Shown: positions 53,221-62,521, numbered from the stretch's first letter. The stretch: DNA of 64,000 nt from Streptomyces roseifaciens (GCF_001445655.1 NZ_LNBE01000006.1:234378-298377); one strand, 5' to 3'. The notes: generated by a model from the sequence alone, not told the origin. A program made the numbers and translations.

Positions 53221-53730
53221 ATGCCCCCCACCTCACCCCGCGCAGCCGTCACCCGGATCGCGGCCGTCGCCGTCGCGGCCCTGGCCCTCGGGGGGTGCAT
53301 GAGCGTGAGCGACCCGGAGCGGCCCGCTCCGTCGCCGGGTGCGGGCAAGCAGCGCGAGGCGGGGCCGGAGCCGGACGGCGGGGTGCGGCTCCCGGGCGGG
53401 CGGCCGGGGCAGGCGGACGCGCGCTCGGCGCGGGGGGCGAGCGGCAGCCCGTCGGCGAAGAGCGCCGCCAGCCCGTCCTCGACGGCGACGCCCTCGGCCT
53501 CGCCCGCCGGGGCCTCGCCGGACGCCCACCCCGGCAAGCCGGGCAAGAAGGCGAAGCAGCCGGGCAGCGGCGCCGGCACGGCTCCTCCGCCCGGGCACCC
53601 GCCCGCTCCCACCCAGCCGGCGCCCCAGCCGACGACCCCCACGCCGCAGCCGCCCGTCACCCAGCCCCCCGCCTCCTCGGCGCCCCCGTCGCCCCAGCCG
53701 GGCCCCCAGGCGGCGGGCCCTGTGGCGTAG
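53221..53730 (+). CDS. Low-complexity secreted lipoprotein
   Basis: The 169-residue protein has a lipoprotein signal peptide: basic start, hydrophobic AAVAVAALALGGC with the lipobox LGGC and acylated Cys at about residue 27. The mature part is almost all Pro, Ser, Ala, Gly and Lys, ending in a Pro/Gln/Thr stalk, which looks like a wall-spanning spacer rather than a fold. Starts at 53191 or 53158 are also in frame; 53221 gives the best signal peptide. Function unknown. Confidence 0.65.
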   Translation: MPPTSPRAAVTRIAAVAVAALALGGCMSVSDPERPAPSPGAGKQREAGPEPDGGVRLPGGRPGQADARSARGASGSPSAKSAASPSSTATPSASPAGASPDAHPGKPGKKAKQPGSGAGTAPPPGHPPAPTQPAPQPTTPTPQPPVTQPPASSAPPSPQPGPQAAGPVA

Positions 53731-53944
53731 GCCATGCCGCCGGACGGGGACTGCGGGTTGCGTCCGGCGGTGGTGAGTGCGTATGGTGGTAGATCGTTTG
53801 ATCCCATTTGCCCGGCGCCTAACAGAAGCGCGCCGTGTGGCGCGTTCCTTACCTTGCCGTGGCTGACCGCATCGAGGCGGTCATTTGTGAAGCCGACACG
53901 GAGCTTGGGCGCGTGCCGAAACTCCGGAAGGTTTCGCATTTCGC

Positions 53945-56227
53945 ATGTCCATTTCCACTGAGCAGACCGTCATGCCCGCGAGCGACGAGATCGTCGCCGA
54001 GGCGGACGCCGTCACCGCGGAGACCACCGCGGATCTCGCCTCCTCCGACACCGCCGCCGAGGCCGTCGACACCGACGCCGCCGCCGAGCCCGCCGAGCCG
54101 ACGATCACCTTCGGTGACCTCGGCCTGGACGACGCGATCGTCCGCAAGCTCGCGCAGAACGGTGTCACCACCCCCTTCCCGATCCAGGCCGCGACCATCC
54201 CGGACGCCCTGGCCGGCAAGGACATCCTCGGCCGCGGCCGCACCGGCTCCGGCAAGACCCTCTCCTTCGGTCTGCCGCTGCTGTCCACCCTGGCCGGCGG
54301 CCACACCGAGAAGAAGCGCCCCCGCGGCCTGATCCTCACCCCGACCCGTGAGCTCGCGATGCAGGTCGCGGACGCCCTCCAGCCCTACGGCGACGTGCTC
54401 GGCCTGAAGATGAAGGTCGTCTGCGGCGGTACGTCCATGGGCAACCAGATCTACGCCCTGGAGCGCGGCGTCGACATCCTCGTCGCCACCCCGGGCCGTC
54501 TGCGCGACATCATCAACCGCGGCGCCGCCTCGCTCGACAAGGTCCAGGTCGCCGTCCTCGACGAGGCCGACCAGATGGCCGACATGGGCTTCCTGCCCGA
54601 GGTCACCGAGATCCTCGACCTGGTGCCGGCCGGCGGCCAGCGCCTGCTGTTCTCCGCCACGCTGGAGAACGAGATCGACACCCTCGTCAAGCGCTACCTG
54701 GTCAACCCGATCACGCACGAGGTCGACCCCTCCGCCGGTGCCGTCACCACCATGACCCACCACGTCCTCGTCGTGAAGCCGAAGGACAAGGCGCCGGTCA
54801 CCGCCGCCATCGCCGCCCGCAAGGGCCGCACCATCATCTTCGTCCGCACCCAGCTGGGCGCCGACCGCGTCGCCGAGCAGCTGCTGGACGCCGGCGTCCG
54901 CGCCGACGCCCTGCACGGCGGCATGACCCAGGGCGCCCGCAGCCGCGTCCTCGACGACTTCAAGGCCGGCTACGTGAACTGCCTGGTCGCCACCGACGTC
55001 GCCGCCCGCGGCATCCACGTCGACGGCATCGACCTGGTCCTCAACGTCGACCCCGCCGGTGACCACAAGGACTACCTGCACCGCTCCGGCCGTACGGCCC
55101 GCGCCGGCCAGTCCGGCACGGTCGTCTCCCTGGCCCTGCCGCACCAGCGCAAGCAGATCTTCCGCCTGATGGAGGACGCGGGCGTCGACGCCTCGCGCCA
55201 CATCGTCGGCGGTGCCGGCGCCTTCGACGAGGACGTCGCCAAGATCACCGGCGCCCGCTCCCTCACCGAGGTCCAGGCCGACTCCGCGGCCAACGCCGCC
55301 AAGCAGGCCGAGCGCGACCTGGCCGACCTGACCCGTCAGCTGGAGCGCGCGCAGCGCCGCGCCTCCGAGCTCCGCGACGAGGCCGACCGCCTCCTGGCGC
55401 GCGCCGCCCGCGAGCGCGGCGAGGACCCGGAGGCCGCCGTCGCGGCTGCCGCCGAGGCCGCCGCCACCGAGGCCAAGGCCGAGGAGGAGGCCGCTGCCGC
55501 CGCGTCCGTCCCGGCGCAGGCCGCGCCCGCGCACGAGCGCCGCGACGAGCGGGGCAACTTCGCGCCGCGCCGCGACGACCGCGGTGGCTTCCGTCGCGAC
55601 GACCGCCGCGACGACAACCGCTCCGGTGGTTTCCGTCGTGACGACCGTCGTGACGACAACCGCGGTGGCGGCTTCCGCCGCGATGACCGTCCGTCCGGTG
55701 GTTTCCGCCGTGACGAGCGTCGCGACGACGAGCGCGGTGGCTTCCGCCGTGACGACCGTCCGTCGGGTGGTTTCCGTCGTGACGAGCGTCGCGATGACCG
55801 TCGTGACGACAACCGCGGTGGCGGCTTCCGCCGTGACGACCGTCCGTCCGGTGGTTTCCGCCGTGACGAGCGTCGTGACGACAACCGCTCCGGTGGCTTC
55901 CGCCGCGATGACCGTCCGTCGGGTGGTTTCCGTCGTGACGAGCGTCGCGATGACCGTCGTGACGACAACCGCGGTGGCGGCTTCCGTCGCGACGACCGTC
56001 CGTCCGGTGGTTTCCGCCGCGACGACCGCCCCTCGCACGGCGGCGGCTTCCGCTCCGGCGGCAGCGACCGTCCGTTCAACCGCGACCGTCGTGACGACCG
56101 TCCGGCCGGCGGCGGCTTCCGCTCCGGCGGCCACGACCGCCCGAACGGCCGCCGCGACGACCACCGTGGTGGCGCCGGTTCCTTCGGCCGCCGCGACGAC
56201 AAGCCGCGCTGGAAGCGCAACGGCTGA
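53945..56227 (+). CDS. DEAD-box RNA helicase with RGG/FRRDDR-repeat tail
   Basis: The 760-residue helicase has an acidic N-tail, Q motif TPFPIQAATIPD, motif I GRGRTGSGKT, Ia PTRELAMQV, Ib TPGRL, DEAD box VLDEADQMADMGF, SAT, and motif VI HRSGRTARAG. After a coiled helical stretch (about 445-520), the last 200 residues are tandem GGFRRDDR/PSGGFRRDER repeats, a disordered RNA-binding tail. This type unwinds structured RNA in ribosome assembly and cold adaptation. The 214-base upstream region has a CGCGCC-GTGT-GGCGCG hairpin. It ends with a hairpin terminator at 56244-56279. Confidence 0.94.
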   Translation: MSISTEQTVMPASDEIVAEADAVTAETTADLASSDTAAEAVDTDAAAEPAEPTITFGDLGLDDAIVRKLAQNGVTTPFPIQAATIPDALAGKDILGRGRTGSGKTLSFGLPLLSTLAGGHTEKKRPRGLILTPTRELAMQVADALQPYGDVLGLKMKVVCGGTSMGNQIYALERGVDILVATPGRLRDIINRGAASLDKVQVAVLDEADQMADMGFLPEVTEILDLVPAGGQRLLFSATLENEIDTLVKRYLVNPITHEVDPSAGAVTTMTHHVLVVKPKDKAPVTAAIAARKGRTIIFVRTQLGADRVAEQLLDAGVRADALHGGMTQGARSRVLDDFKAGYVNCLVATDVAARGIHVDGIDLVLNVDPAGDHKDYLHRSGRTARAGQSGTVVSLALPHQRKQIFRLMEDAGVDASRHIVGGAGAFDEDVAKITGARSLTEVQADSAANAAKQAERDLADLTRQLERAQRRASELRDEADRLLARAARERGEDPEAAVAAAAEAAATEAKAEEEAAAAASVPAQAAPAHERRDERGNFAPRRDDRGGFRRDDRRDDNRSGGFRRDDRRDDNRGGGFRRDDRPSGGFRRDERRDDERGGFRRDDRPSGGFRRDERRDDRRDDNRGGGFRRDDRPSGGFRRDERRDDNRSGGFRRDDRPSGGFRRDERRDDRRDDNRGGGFRRDDRPSGGFRRDDRPSHGGGFRSGGSDRPFNRDRRDDRPAGGGFRSGGHDRPNGRRDDHRGGAGSFGRRDDKPRWKRNG
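55565..56065 (+). repeat. Tandem coding repeats in helicase tail
   Basis: Units of 24-51 bases coding GGFRRDDR, PSGGFRRDER and RRDDNRGG recur at least 12 times with high nucleotide identity, so the tract is prone to length change by recombination or slippage in multiples of three. Confidence 0.9.
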
Positions 56228-56243
56228 TAACCGCAGGTGATTT

Positions 56244-56279
56244 GGGGCCCGTACGGCACTTCGGTGGCGTACGGGCCCC
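56244..56279 (+). terminator. Terminator of the first DEAD-box gene
   Basis: A perfect 12-bp inverted repeat (GGGGCCCGTACG and its complement) with a 12-base loop, 16 bases after the stop. Confidence 0.8.
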
Positions 56280-56359
56280 GCTGCGTCTGCACTCCCGTCC
56301 GACGCATCGGCCATAACGACTCGGGATAACGCGGTCGGCCGGGCTATGCTGCGGGGTGC

Positions 56360-56432
56360 GGGCCGTTAGCTCAATTGGCAGAGCAGTGGACTTTTAATCC
56401 ATTGGTTGTGGGTTCGAGTCCCACACGGCCTA
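56360..56432 (+). tRNA. tRNA-Lys (TTT)
   Basis: Starts GGGCCGTTAGCTCAATTGGC; anticodon loop CTTTTAA gives TTT. T loop GTTCGAG canonical; first acceptor pair is G:T. 73 bases; CCA not encoded. Confidence 0.97.
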
Positions 56433-56472
56433 CGCGATGCGGGCGAGGGAAACCCCCTCTGACCTGCGAAGG

Positions 56473-56506
56473 AGCGCCCCGCCCGGTTCTTGCCGGGCGG
56501 GGCGCT
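56473..56506 (+). terminator. Terminator of tRNA-Lys
   Basis: A perfect 14-bp inverted repeat with loop TTCTTG, 40 bases after the tRNA. Confidence 0.85.
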
Positions 56507-56722
56507 TCCGCATTCCTGGCCTCTTCCCGGCCTGTTCCTGCCCTCTTCCGGCCCTGTTCCGGACCGTCTTCCGTCCCCGGCTTCCTGGCTTGATCGTGTT
56601 CCTTGTGCAACGTTCCACCGCTTCATAGCGTCGATGTCGCACCTTGCACCCGTACGGCACCACACGCACCACTCTTCCGTCGCACACGCGGAGCTTCCGC
56701 ATGTCCCAAGGAGGAACGTCGT

Positions 56723-58837
56723 ATGCCTGAGAACGCCGGGTCGCAGCAGCCCACCGAGCCCACCGGGCCCGTCGAGCCGTCCGCGGCCGTCGTCGAGGCG
56801 AACCGCGGGATCACCGAGACCATTCCGCCCAGCACCGGCGACTTCGCCGACGCCACGCGCGGGCTGCTGGCCGTGCCGCCGCGCGACCTTCCCGTCATCC
56901 CCTCCCGCGACGGCAAGCGCGTCGTGTGGGACTTCTCCGGTTACCAGTTCCTCGAGGACGGCGAGGACGTACCGCCGCCGTCCGTCAACGCGAGCCTGTG
57001 GCGGCAGGGCCGGCTCACCGCCGTCGCCGGCCTCTTCCACGTCGCCGCCTCGAACGGCCGGACCATCTACCAGGTCCGCGGCTACGACCTGTCCAACATG
57101 ACGATCGTGACGGGCGACCGGGGCATCGTCGTCATCGACCCGCTCGCCTGTTACGAGACCGCGCGGCACGCCCTGCGGCTCTACCGCGAGACGTGCGACG
57201 ACAACCGGCCCGTCACCGCGATCATCTACACCCACAGCCACGTCGACCACTTCGGCGGCTCCCGCGGCCTGTTCGACGACACCAAGGACGTGATGGCGCC
57301 CGACCTGAAGGTCTACGCGCCCGAGGGCTTCCTGGAACACGCCGTCAGCGAGAACGTCTACGCGGGCCCGGCCATGAGCCGCCGCGCGGGCTACATGTAC
57401 GCGGCCGGCCTCGACAAGAGCCCCGGCGGGCAGGTGGGATCCGGCCTCGGACTGACGATCTCCACCGGCGAGGTCACGCTCGTCCCGCCGACCGACTACG
57501 TGGGCGGCACGCACCACCGGCCCACCCCGGAGGACAAGTGGGGCCCCGAGGACGTCATCCCGTGGCGGCCGGGCCTGTACCGGCTGTTCGTGGACGGGGT
57601 CCGGATCATCTGCCAGCTCACCCCGGGCACCGAGGCCCCGGCGGAGATGAACTTCTACTTCCCCGAGCTGCGCACCCTCTGCATGGCCGAGAACTCGACG
57701 CACACCATGCACAACATCCTCAGCCTGCGCGGCGCCCAGGTCCGGGACGCCCACGCGTGGTCGAAGTACCTCACCCAGGCCATCCAGACCTTCGGCGAGC
57801 ACACCGAGGTCGAATTCGCCTCCCACCACTGGCCGCGCTGGGGCAAGGAGAACATCCTCGAATTCCTCGCGAACCAGCGGGACATGTACGGCTACCTCAA
57901 CGACCAGACCCTGCGCCTGCTCAATGACGGCTACACCGGGATCGAGATCGCGGAGAAGCTCCGGGAGCTGCCGCCGGGCCTGGGCGGCCACTGGTACGAC
58001 CGGGGTTACTACGGCTCGCTCAGCCACAACCTCAAGGCGGTCTACCAGCGCTACATGGGCTGGTTCGACGGCAACCCCGCCCACCTCTGGGAGCTGCCCC
58101 CGGTCGAGGCCGGTGCCCGGTACGTGCGGGCGATGGGCGGTGCGGAGGAGGTCGTACGGAGCGCGCGGCAGGCGTACGAGGCGGAGCAGCCGCAGTACCG
58201 CTGGGTCCTGGAGCTGCTCAACCACGTCATCTTCGCCTCCGCGGACCCCGAGGACCCGTCCCTCGTCCCGGCCGGGGTCCTGGCCGCCGCCAAGGCCCTC
58301 CAGGCCGACGCCATGACCCAGCTGGGCTACGGCGCGGAGAACGGCACCTGGCGCAACTTCTACCTCACCGGCGCCAAGGAGCTCCGCAGCGGACCGGAGA
58401 AGCCCACTCCGCACGGCGCTTCGGACCTCGTGAAGAGCATGTCCCTGGAGCAGATCTTCTCGGCGATGGCCAAGAGCGTGGACGGGCCCCGGGCCGCCGC
58501 GGAGCAGCGGTCGCCGATCGTGCTGCGCTGGGTGTTCAACGGCACCGGCCGGCAGTGCACCACGACCCTGCGCAACGGCGTGCTCGTGTACGTCGACGGG
58601 GAGGACCTCCTCGCGGGCAAGCCGCAGGCGACCATCACCCTCTCGCGAGCGGTGCTCGACGAGGTGCTGACGCAGGGCGTCGACTTCAAGAAGAACTTCG
58701 ACGCGGCGGTCGGGAACGGCATCGAGGTGGACGACCAGGCCGCCGCGGACACCGTCTTCGGCTATCTGACCTATCCGGACCCGGTGTTCCCGATCGTGAC
58801 GCCGAAGCCCGTGAAGCCGAAGTCCGTGGAGGGGTAG
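56723..58837 (+). CDS. Alkyl sulfatase / MBL-fold hydrolase (SdsA1-like)
   Basis: The 704-residue protein has an N-terminal metallo-beta-lactamase domain with THSHVDHFGG (zinc ligands), a second metal region (AENSTHTMHN, FASHHWPRWG), a helical dimerisation domain, and a C-terminal SCP2-like domain (LRWVFNGTGRQCTTTLRNGVLVY). This matches class III alkyl sulfatases such as SdsA1, which remove sulfate from SDS and other alkyl sulfates. No signal peptide is visible, unlike the secreted Pseudomonas enzyme, so it should act in the cytosol. AAGGAGGAA precedes the ATG at 56723. Confidence 0.92.
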   Translation: MPENAGSQQPTEPTGPVEPSAAVVEANRGITETIPPSTGDFADATRGLLAVPPRDLPVIPSRDGKRVVWDFSGYQFLEDGEDVPPPSVNASLWRQGRLTAVAGLFHVAASNGRTIYQVRGYDLSNMTIVTGDRGIVVIDPLACYETARHALRLYRETCDDNRPVTAIIYTHSHVDHFGGSRGLFDDTKDVMAPDLKVYAPEGFLEHAVSENVYAGPAMSRRAGYMYAAGLDKSPGGQVGSGLGLTISTGEVTLVPPTDYVGGTHHRPTPEDKWGPEDVIPWRPGLYRLFVDGVRIICQLTPGTEAPAEMNFYFPELRTLCMAENSTHTMHNILSLRGAQVRDAHAWSKYLTQAIQTFGEHTEVEFASHHWPRWGKENILEFLANQRDMYGYLNDQTLRLLNDGYTGIEIAEKLRELPPGLGGHWYDRGYYGSLSHNLKAVYQRYMGWFDGNPAHLWELPPVEAGARYVRAMGGAEEVVRSARQAYEAEQPQYRWVLELLNHVIFASADPEDPSLVPAGVLAAAKALQADAMTQLGYGAENGTWRNFYLTGAKELRSGPEKPTPHGASDLVKSMSLEQIFSAMAKSVDGPRAAAEQRSPIVLRWVFNGTGRQCTTTLRNGVLVYVDGEDLLAGKPQATITLSRAVLDEVLTQGVDFKKNFDAAVGNGIEVDDQAAADTVFGYLTYPDPVFPIVTPKPVKPKSVEG

Positions 58838-59113
58838 CCAGTGGAGCCGGAGCCCGTGGGCGAGCAGCCCGTGGAGGAGTAGCGCCGGCTCGGTGGAGAA
58901 GGTGGCTCCGGCTCCGCCGGGGCCCGCCGGGGCCCGCCGGGCCAGGGGGGCGCACGGCACGCGCACGCCCCACCCCCCGAGCCACCGCTGGACGCCCCCC
59001 GCGTGCCCGGACCTCTGCGCACCCAGTTCCCCGAAACCCCGCCCCCGTCCCGTGTTCGCGCCGCTACGGTAAGTGCGCGGGGTGGGCGCGGCGAGGTCCG
59101 GGAGGTCGGAGGC

Positions 59114-60004
59114 ATGGAGAACTCGCGAGCGGGTGAGAACGGCAGCGGAAGCGAGCGAGAAGAGTGGGGGAACCAGAGCCCGGCGTACAGGGCGCACAGG
59201 GGGCGCACAGAGCACGGCCAGGGACGGGGCGGGCCGGCGGGAGCCGAGACCACGCCCATCGAGCATGCGGAGGCGCTGCTGGGGCGGGCGCAGAACGGCT
59301 TCGAGATCGACGAGCGGATGCTCGGCCGGCTGCGGACGGCGCTGATGCATCAGGCCGAGCTCCGCTCGTACCGCCAGCGCAATGACGACCGGCGTCCCCT
59401 CCGCTGCAATTCGTACCGCCATGTGTTCCTCCTGGCGGACGGGAGCAGCCTGCTGCTGTTCGAGCTGGAGCACAACACGGGTCCGGAGGACGTCTTCCTC
59501 TACGAGCTGTACGCCGACGAGGACGCTCTCGACCGGGCCGAGCGGCGCGTGCACGACCGGATCGGCGGCGGCATCGGCCCCGGCAGCGAGACCGAGGAGC
59601 TGCCGGCCTGGCTGGCGGAGGAGCTGCTGCTGGCCATGGGGCCGACGCAGCCCCGCCGGGAGTACGTCTCCGACGCCTCGCCCGACCACGCCCGGCGGCT
59701 GCTGCGGCGCGCGGAGAACGAGGACGGGCCCGGCGAGGTGGTGCGCGAGCTGCTCCAGGGGGCGCTCGGCCACCACATCGCGCTGATCACCAAGCCGCGC
59801 CGCCGGGGCCCCGGTCGCGACGCCACCTGGTGCCGCTTCTACGAGCACGCCTTCCTGCTGGAGGGCGGTGGCGAGCTCAGCCTGTGGGAGCTGGAGCACA
59901 ACATGAACACCGACGGCCGGCTGGTCTGCGAGGTCTATCTGGACGAGGCGGAGGCCGAGGTGGCGGCGGACCGCCACGCCCGTTCCCAGGGCGTGGAGCT
60001 GTAG
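59114..60004 (+). CDS. DUF6227-type protein with two tandem domains
   Basis: The 296-residue protein consists of a charged N-tail (1-45) and two repeats, about 49-147 and 190-290. Each has an H-A-x2-LL-x-RA helix, then a beta block: YRHVFLLADGSSLLLFELEHN in the first and YEHAFLLEGGGELSLWELEHN in the second, followed by (V/C)EVYLDE/YELYADE and a basic helix. I recognise the streptomycete-restricted DUF6227 family. No catalytic motif; soluble. ATG at 59114 with GGGAGG upstream. It precedes the csp gene. Confidence 0.75.
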   Translation: MENSRAGENGSGSEREEWGNQSPAYRAHRGRTEHGQGRGGPAGAETTPIEHAEALLGRAQNGFEIDERMLGRLRTALMHQAELRSYRQRNDDRRPLRCNSYRHVFLLADGSSLLLFELEHNTGPEDVFLYELYADEDALDRAERRVHDRIGGGIGPGSETEELPAWLAEELLLAMGPTQPRREYVSDASPDHARRLLRRAENEDGPGEVVRELLQGALGHHIALITKPRRRGPGRDATWCRFYEHAFLLEGGGELSLWELEHNMNTDGRLVCEVYLDEAEAEVAADRHARSQGVEL

Positions 60005-60074
60005 CGGCACCGGGCTGCCGCGGGGCTGCGCACCGTCGGCGGGCGGGTGAAACGGGGGCCGCCGACGTGTGCTA

Positions 60075-60209
60075 CGCTTAACTGACGTTTCAGTTGTGGT
60101 ACCCATGAACTCGTGTGCGCCTGACGGTTATGTGAACCGAGGGCGCATTTTTGTTTTTGCCGGTCTTTGTCCGGTGTGGGGCCCATTTGCATCCACTAAG
60201 GAGATAGAC
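60075..60209 (+). promoter_or_regulatory. Promoter and structured leader of the second csp gene
   Basis: TGCTACGCT (-10-like, about 60069-60077) is followed by CGTTTCAGTTGTGG, then a hairpin at 60116-60147 with stem TGCGCC/GGCGCA and inner stem CGGTT/AACCG, then TTTTTGTTTTT (60148-60158). This has the form of an intrinsic terminator, yet it lies 52 bases before the csp start. The same order of elements occurs in the leader of the other csp gene. Confidence 0.6.
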
Positions 60210-60413
60210 ATGGCTACTGGCACCGTGAAGTGGTTCAACTCGGAAAAGGGCTTCGGCTTCATCGAGCAGGACGGCGGCGGCCCCGACGTCTTCGCCCACT
60301 ACTCGAACATCGCCTCCAACGGCTTCCGTGAGCTGTTCGAGGGCCAGAAGGTTTCCTTCGACGTCACGCAGGGCCAGAAGGGCCTGCAGGCCGAGAACAT
60401 CGTCGCTGCCTGA
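60210..60413 (+). CDS. Cold shock protein, CspA family
   Basis: The 67-residue cold-shock domain protein has RNP1 KGFGFI and RNP2 VFAHYS; it starts [10 protein letters not shown]. Close paralogue of the protein at 15466-15669. ATG with AAGGAGAT at 7 bases. It is followed by a strong hairpin terminator and then by a DEAD-box helicase gene on the same strand, a pairing in which both proteins can act on structured RNA at low temperature. Confidence 0.97.
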   Translation: MATGTVKWFNSEKGFGFIEQDGGGPDVFAHYSNIASNGFRELFEGQKVSFDVTQGQKGLQAENIVAA

Positions 60414-60471
60414 CGATGATGCCCGCCCGGTCCGTCTGACGACGGCCCCGGGCTCCGCATGAAGCACCAGG

Positions 60472-60507
60472 CAATGGGGCCCGCACCTCGGGGTGCGGGC
60501 CCCATTG
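60472..60507 (+). terminator. Terminator after the second csp gene
   Basis: A perfect 16-bp inverted repeat with loop TCGG, a stable tetraloop-like hairpin, between csp and the helicase gene. Confidence 0.85.
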
Positions 60508-60664
60508 CTGCCCCTGCGCCGGCCGGCGCCCGCGTGCCGGCCGTCGTCCCGCACCAGCGCGCCCAGGCTTTTCCGCCGTCCGACCGTTCTCGTTCCGGAC
60601 GGTCTCGCGATGCGAAGTCTCCCTTTCGGGCGTGCCACCCCCATTGAGGGAAGGTCCCACCCGT

Positions 60665-62404
60665 ATGACTCGCTCCGCCCGCCCCGCTCGCCCCCGCGGA
60701 CCCCAGCAGAACCGCGGTGCTCAGCAGAACCGCAGCTCCCAGCAGGGCCGCGTCGGCGCCCAGTCCTCGCGCCGCAGGCCCGCCGCCCCCCAGGGCGACT
60801 TCGAGACCCCGGTCAGCACCACTCCGGCGCTGCCGCCGGTGGCGTCCTTCGCCGACCTGGACATGCCCGCCGGCCTGCTCTCCACGCTGACCCGCGAGGG
60901 CGTCACCGAGCCGTTCCCGATCCAGGCCGCGACGCTGCCCAACTCGCTCACCGGCCGTGACGTCCTCGGCCGCGGCCGCACCGGCTCCGGCAAGACCCTC
61001 GCGTTCGGCCTGGCCATGCTGGCCCGTACGGCCGGCCGCCGCGCCGAGCCCGGCCGCCCGCTCGCCCTCGTGCTCGTCCCCACCCGCGAGCTCGCGCAGC
61101 AGGTCACCGACTCGCTCGCCCCGTACGCCACCGCCGTGAACCTGCGGACGGCCACGGTCGTCGGCGGCATGTCCATCGGCCGGCAGGCCCAGACGCTCGC
61201 GCGCGGCGCCGAGGTGCTCGTCGCCACCCCCGGGCGGCTCGCGGACCTCATCCAGCGCGGTGACTGCAAGCTCGGCGACGTGCGGATCACGGTCCTGGAC
61301 GAGGCCGACCAGATGGCCGACATGGGCTTCCTGCCGCAGGTCACCAAGCTGCTGGACCAGGTCGACCCCGAGGGGCAGCGGATGCTGTTCTCCGCGACCC
61401 TCGACCGCAACGTCGACCGGCTCGTCCGCCGCTTCCTCACCGACCCGGTGACGCACTCCGTCGACGCGTCGGTGGGCGCGGTCGTCACGATGGACCACCA
61501 CCTGCTGCACGTCACCGAGACGGACAAGAAGGACACGGTCACCCGGATCGCCGCCCGCGACGGCCGCGTGATCATGTTCGTGGACACCAAGCGCGGCGCC
61601 GACCGCCTGGTGAAGAAGCTGCTGTCCGAGGGCGTGCGCGCCGCCGCCCTGCACGGCGGCAAGAGCCAGCCGCAGCGCAACCGCACCCTGGACCTCTTCC
61701 GCACGCAGGAGGTCACCGCGCTGATCGCCACGAACGTGGCCGCGCGCGGCATCCACATCGACGGCCTCGACCTCGTCGTGAACGTCGACCCGCCCATGGA
61801 CCACAAGGACTACCTGCACCGCGGCGGCCGTACGGCCCGCGCGGGCGAGTCCGGCACGGTCGTCACGCTCGTGCTGCCCGAGCAGCGGCGCGAGATGAGC
61901 CGCATGATGGTCACCGCCAAGATCTCCCCGAACGTCGTGACGGTCGGCCCGGAGGACGAGGAGCTCGTCCGCATCACCGGGGCCCAGCAGCCCAGCGGCG
62001 TGCCGGTGGTCATCGCGCCGCCGGTGCCGGCCCAGTCGACGCCGCGGAAGCGGTCGGGCGGGGGCGGCGCGAGCGCCGGGTCCGCCGGTGGGGCTGCGGC
62101 TGCTGCCGGGTCGCGCGGCTCCCGGGGCACCCGTGGCTCGCGCGGCGGCCGCGGCGGGCGTGGCCGGGTGCGTACGGAGATGTCTTCCGGGGCGTCGTCC
62201 TCGTCGTCCTCCTCGGCTTCCTCTTCCTCGTCGTCCTACGGTTCCGGTGGTGCCGGCGGTTCGGGCGGTTCGGGCCGGGGCGCGGGCGGCCGGGGTGCCG
62301 GCCGGGCGTCCGGTGGCGCTTCCGGTGCGGCTTCCGGCCGCGGTGCCGGCAGGGGCGGCGCCGGCCGGGGCACCGGGGGCGCACGGGAGCGCCGCGCCTC
62401 GTAA
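60665..62404 (+). CDS. DEAD-box RNA helicase with Gly/Ser/Arg-rich tail
   Basis: The 579-residue helicase has an Arg/Gln-rich N-tail (QQNRGAQQNRSSQQGR), Q motif EPFPIQAATLPN, GRGRTGSGKT, PTRELAQQV, TPGRL, VLDEADQMADMGF, SAT and HRGGRTARAG. After about residue 450 a disordered tail has RGSRG/GRGGRG repeats, a poly-Ser stretch and GRGAGRG repeats. The core is close to the helicase at 53945, but the tail differs (RGG-type instead of FRRDDR). Location after csp suggests cold-linked RNA remodelling. Confidence 0.94.
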   Translation: MTRSARPARPRGPQQNRGAQQNRSSQQGRVGAQSSRRRPAAPQGDFETPVSTTPALPPVASFADLDMPAGLLSTLTREGVTEPFPIQAATLPNSLTGRDVLGRGRTGSGKTLAFGLAMLARTAGRRAEPGRPLALVLVPTRELAQQVTDSLAPYATAVNLRTATVVGGMSIGRQAQTLARGAEVLVATPGRLADLIQRGDCKLGDVRITVLDEADQMADMGFLPQVTKLLDQVDPEGQRMLFSATLDRNVDRLVRRFLTDPVTHSVDASVGAVVTMDHHLLHVTETDKKDTVTRIAARDGRVIMFVDTKRGADRLVKKLLSEGVRAAALHGGKSQPQRNRTLDLFRTQEVTALIATNVAARGIHIDGLDLVVNVDPPMDHKDYLHRGGRTARAGESGTVVTLVLPEQRREMSRMMVTAKISPNVVTVGPEDEELVRITGAQQPSGVPVVIAPPVPAQSTPRKRSGGGGASAGSAGGAAAAAGSRGSRGTRGSRGGRGGRGRVRTEMSSGASSSSSSSASSSSSSYGSGGAGGSGGSGRGAGGRGAGRASGGASGAASGRGAGRGGAGRGTGGARERRAS

Positions 62405-62521
62405 CCCGCTCGCCGGGCTGCTCGCCGGCAGCTTGCTCGCCGGGCAGCCCGTTCGCCGGCCTGCCCGCCGGGCCGTTCTCCTGGGGCCTCCCTCCCCGGT
62501 TGGCCCAGCAGCGTTCGCCTG

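Noticed and set aside
53221..53730. Lipoprotein gene as a non-coding GC-rich artefact
   Set aside because: Low-complexity sequence raised doubt, but the lipobox and N-terminal signal are well formed, so it was kept with reduced confidence.
55565..56065. CRISPR-like spaced repeats
   Set aside because: The repeats are in frame and code a GGFRRDDR protein tail; no constant-length unique spacers and no cas genes.
56366..60106. Minus-strand frame of about 1250 codons opposite the alkyl sulfatase
   Set aside because: Antisense shadow; it also crosses tRNA-Lys.
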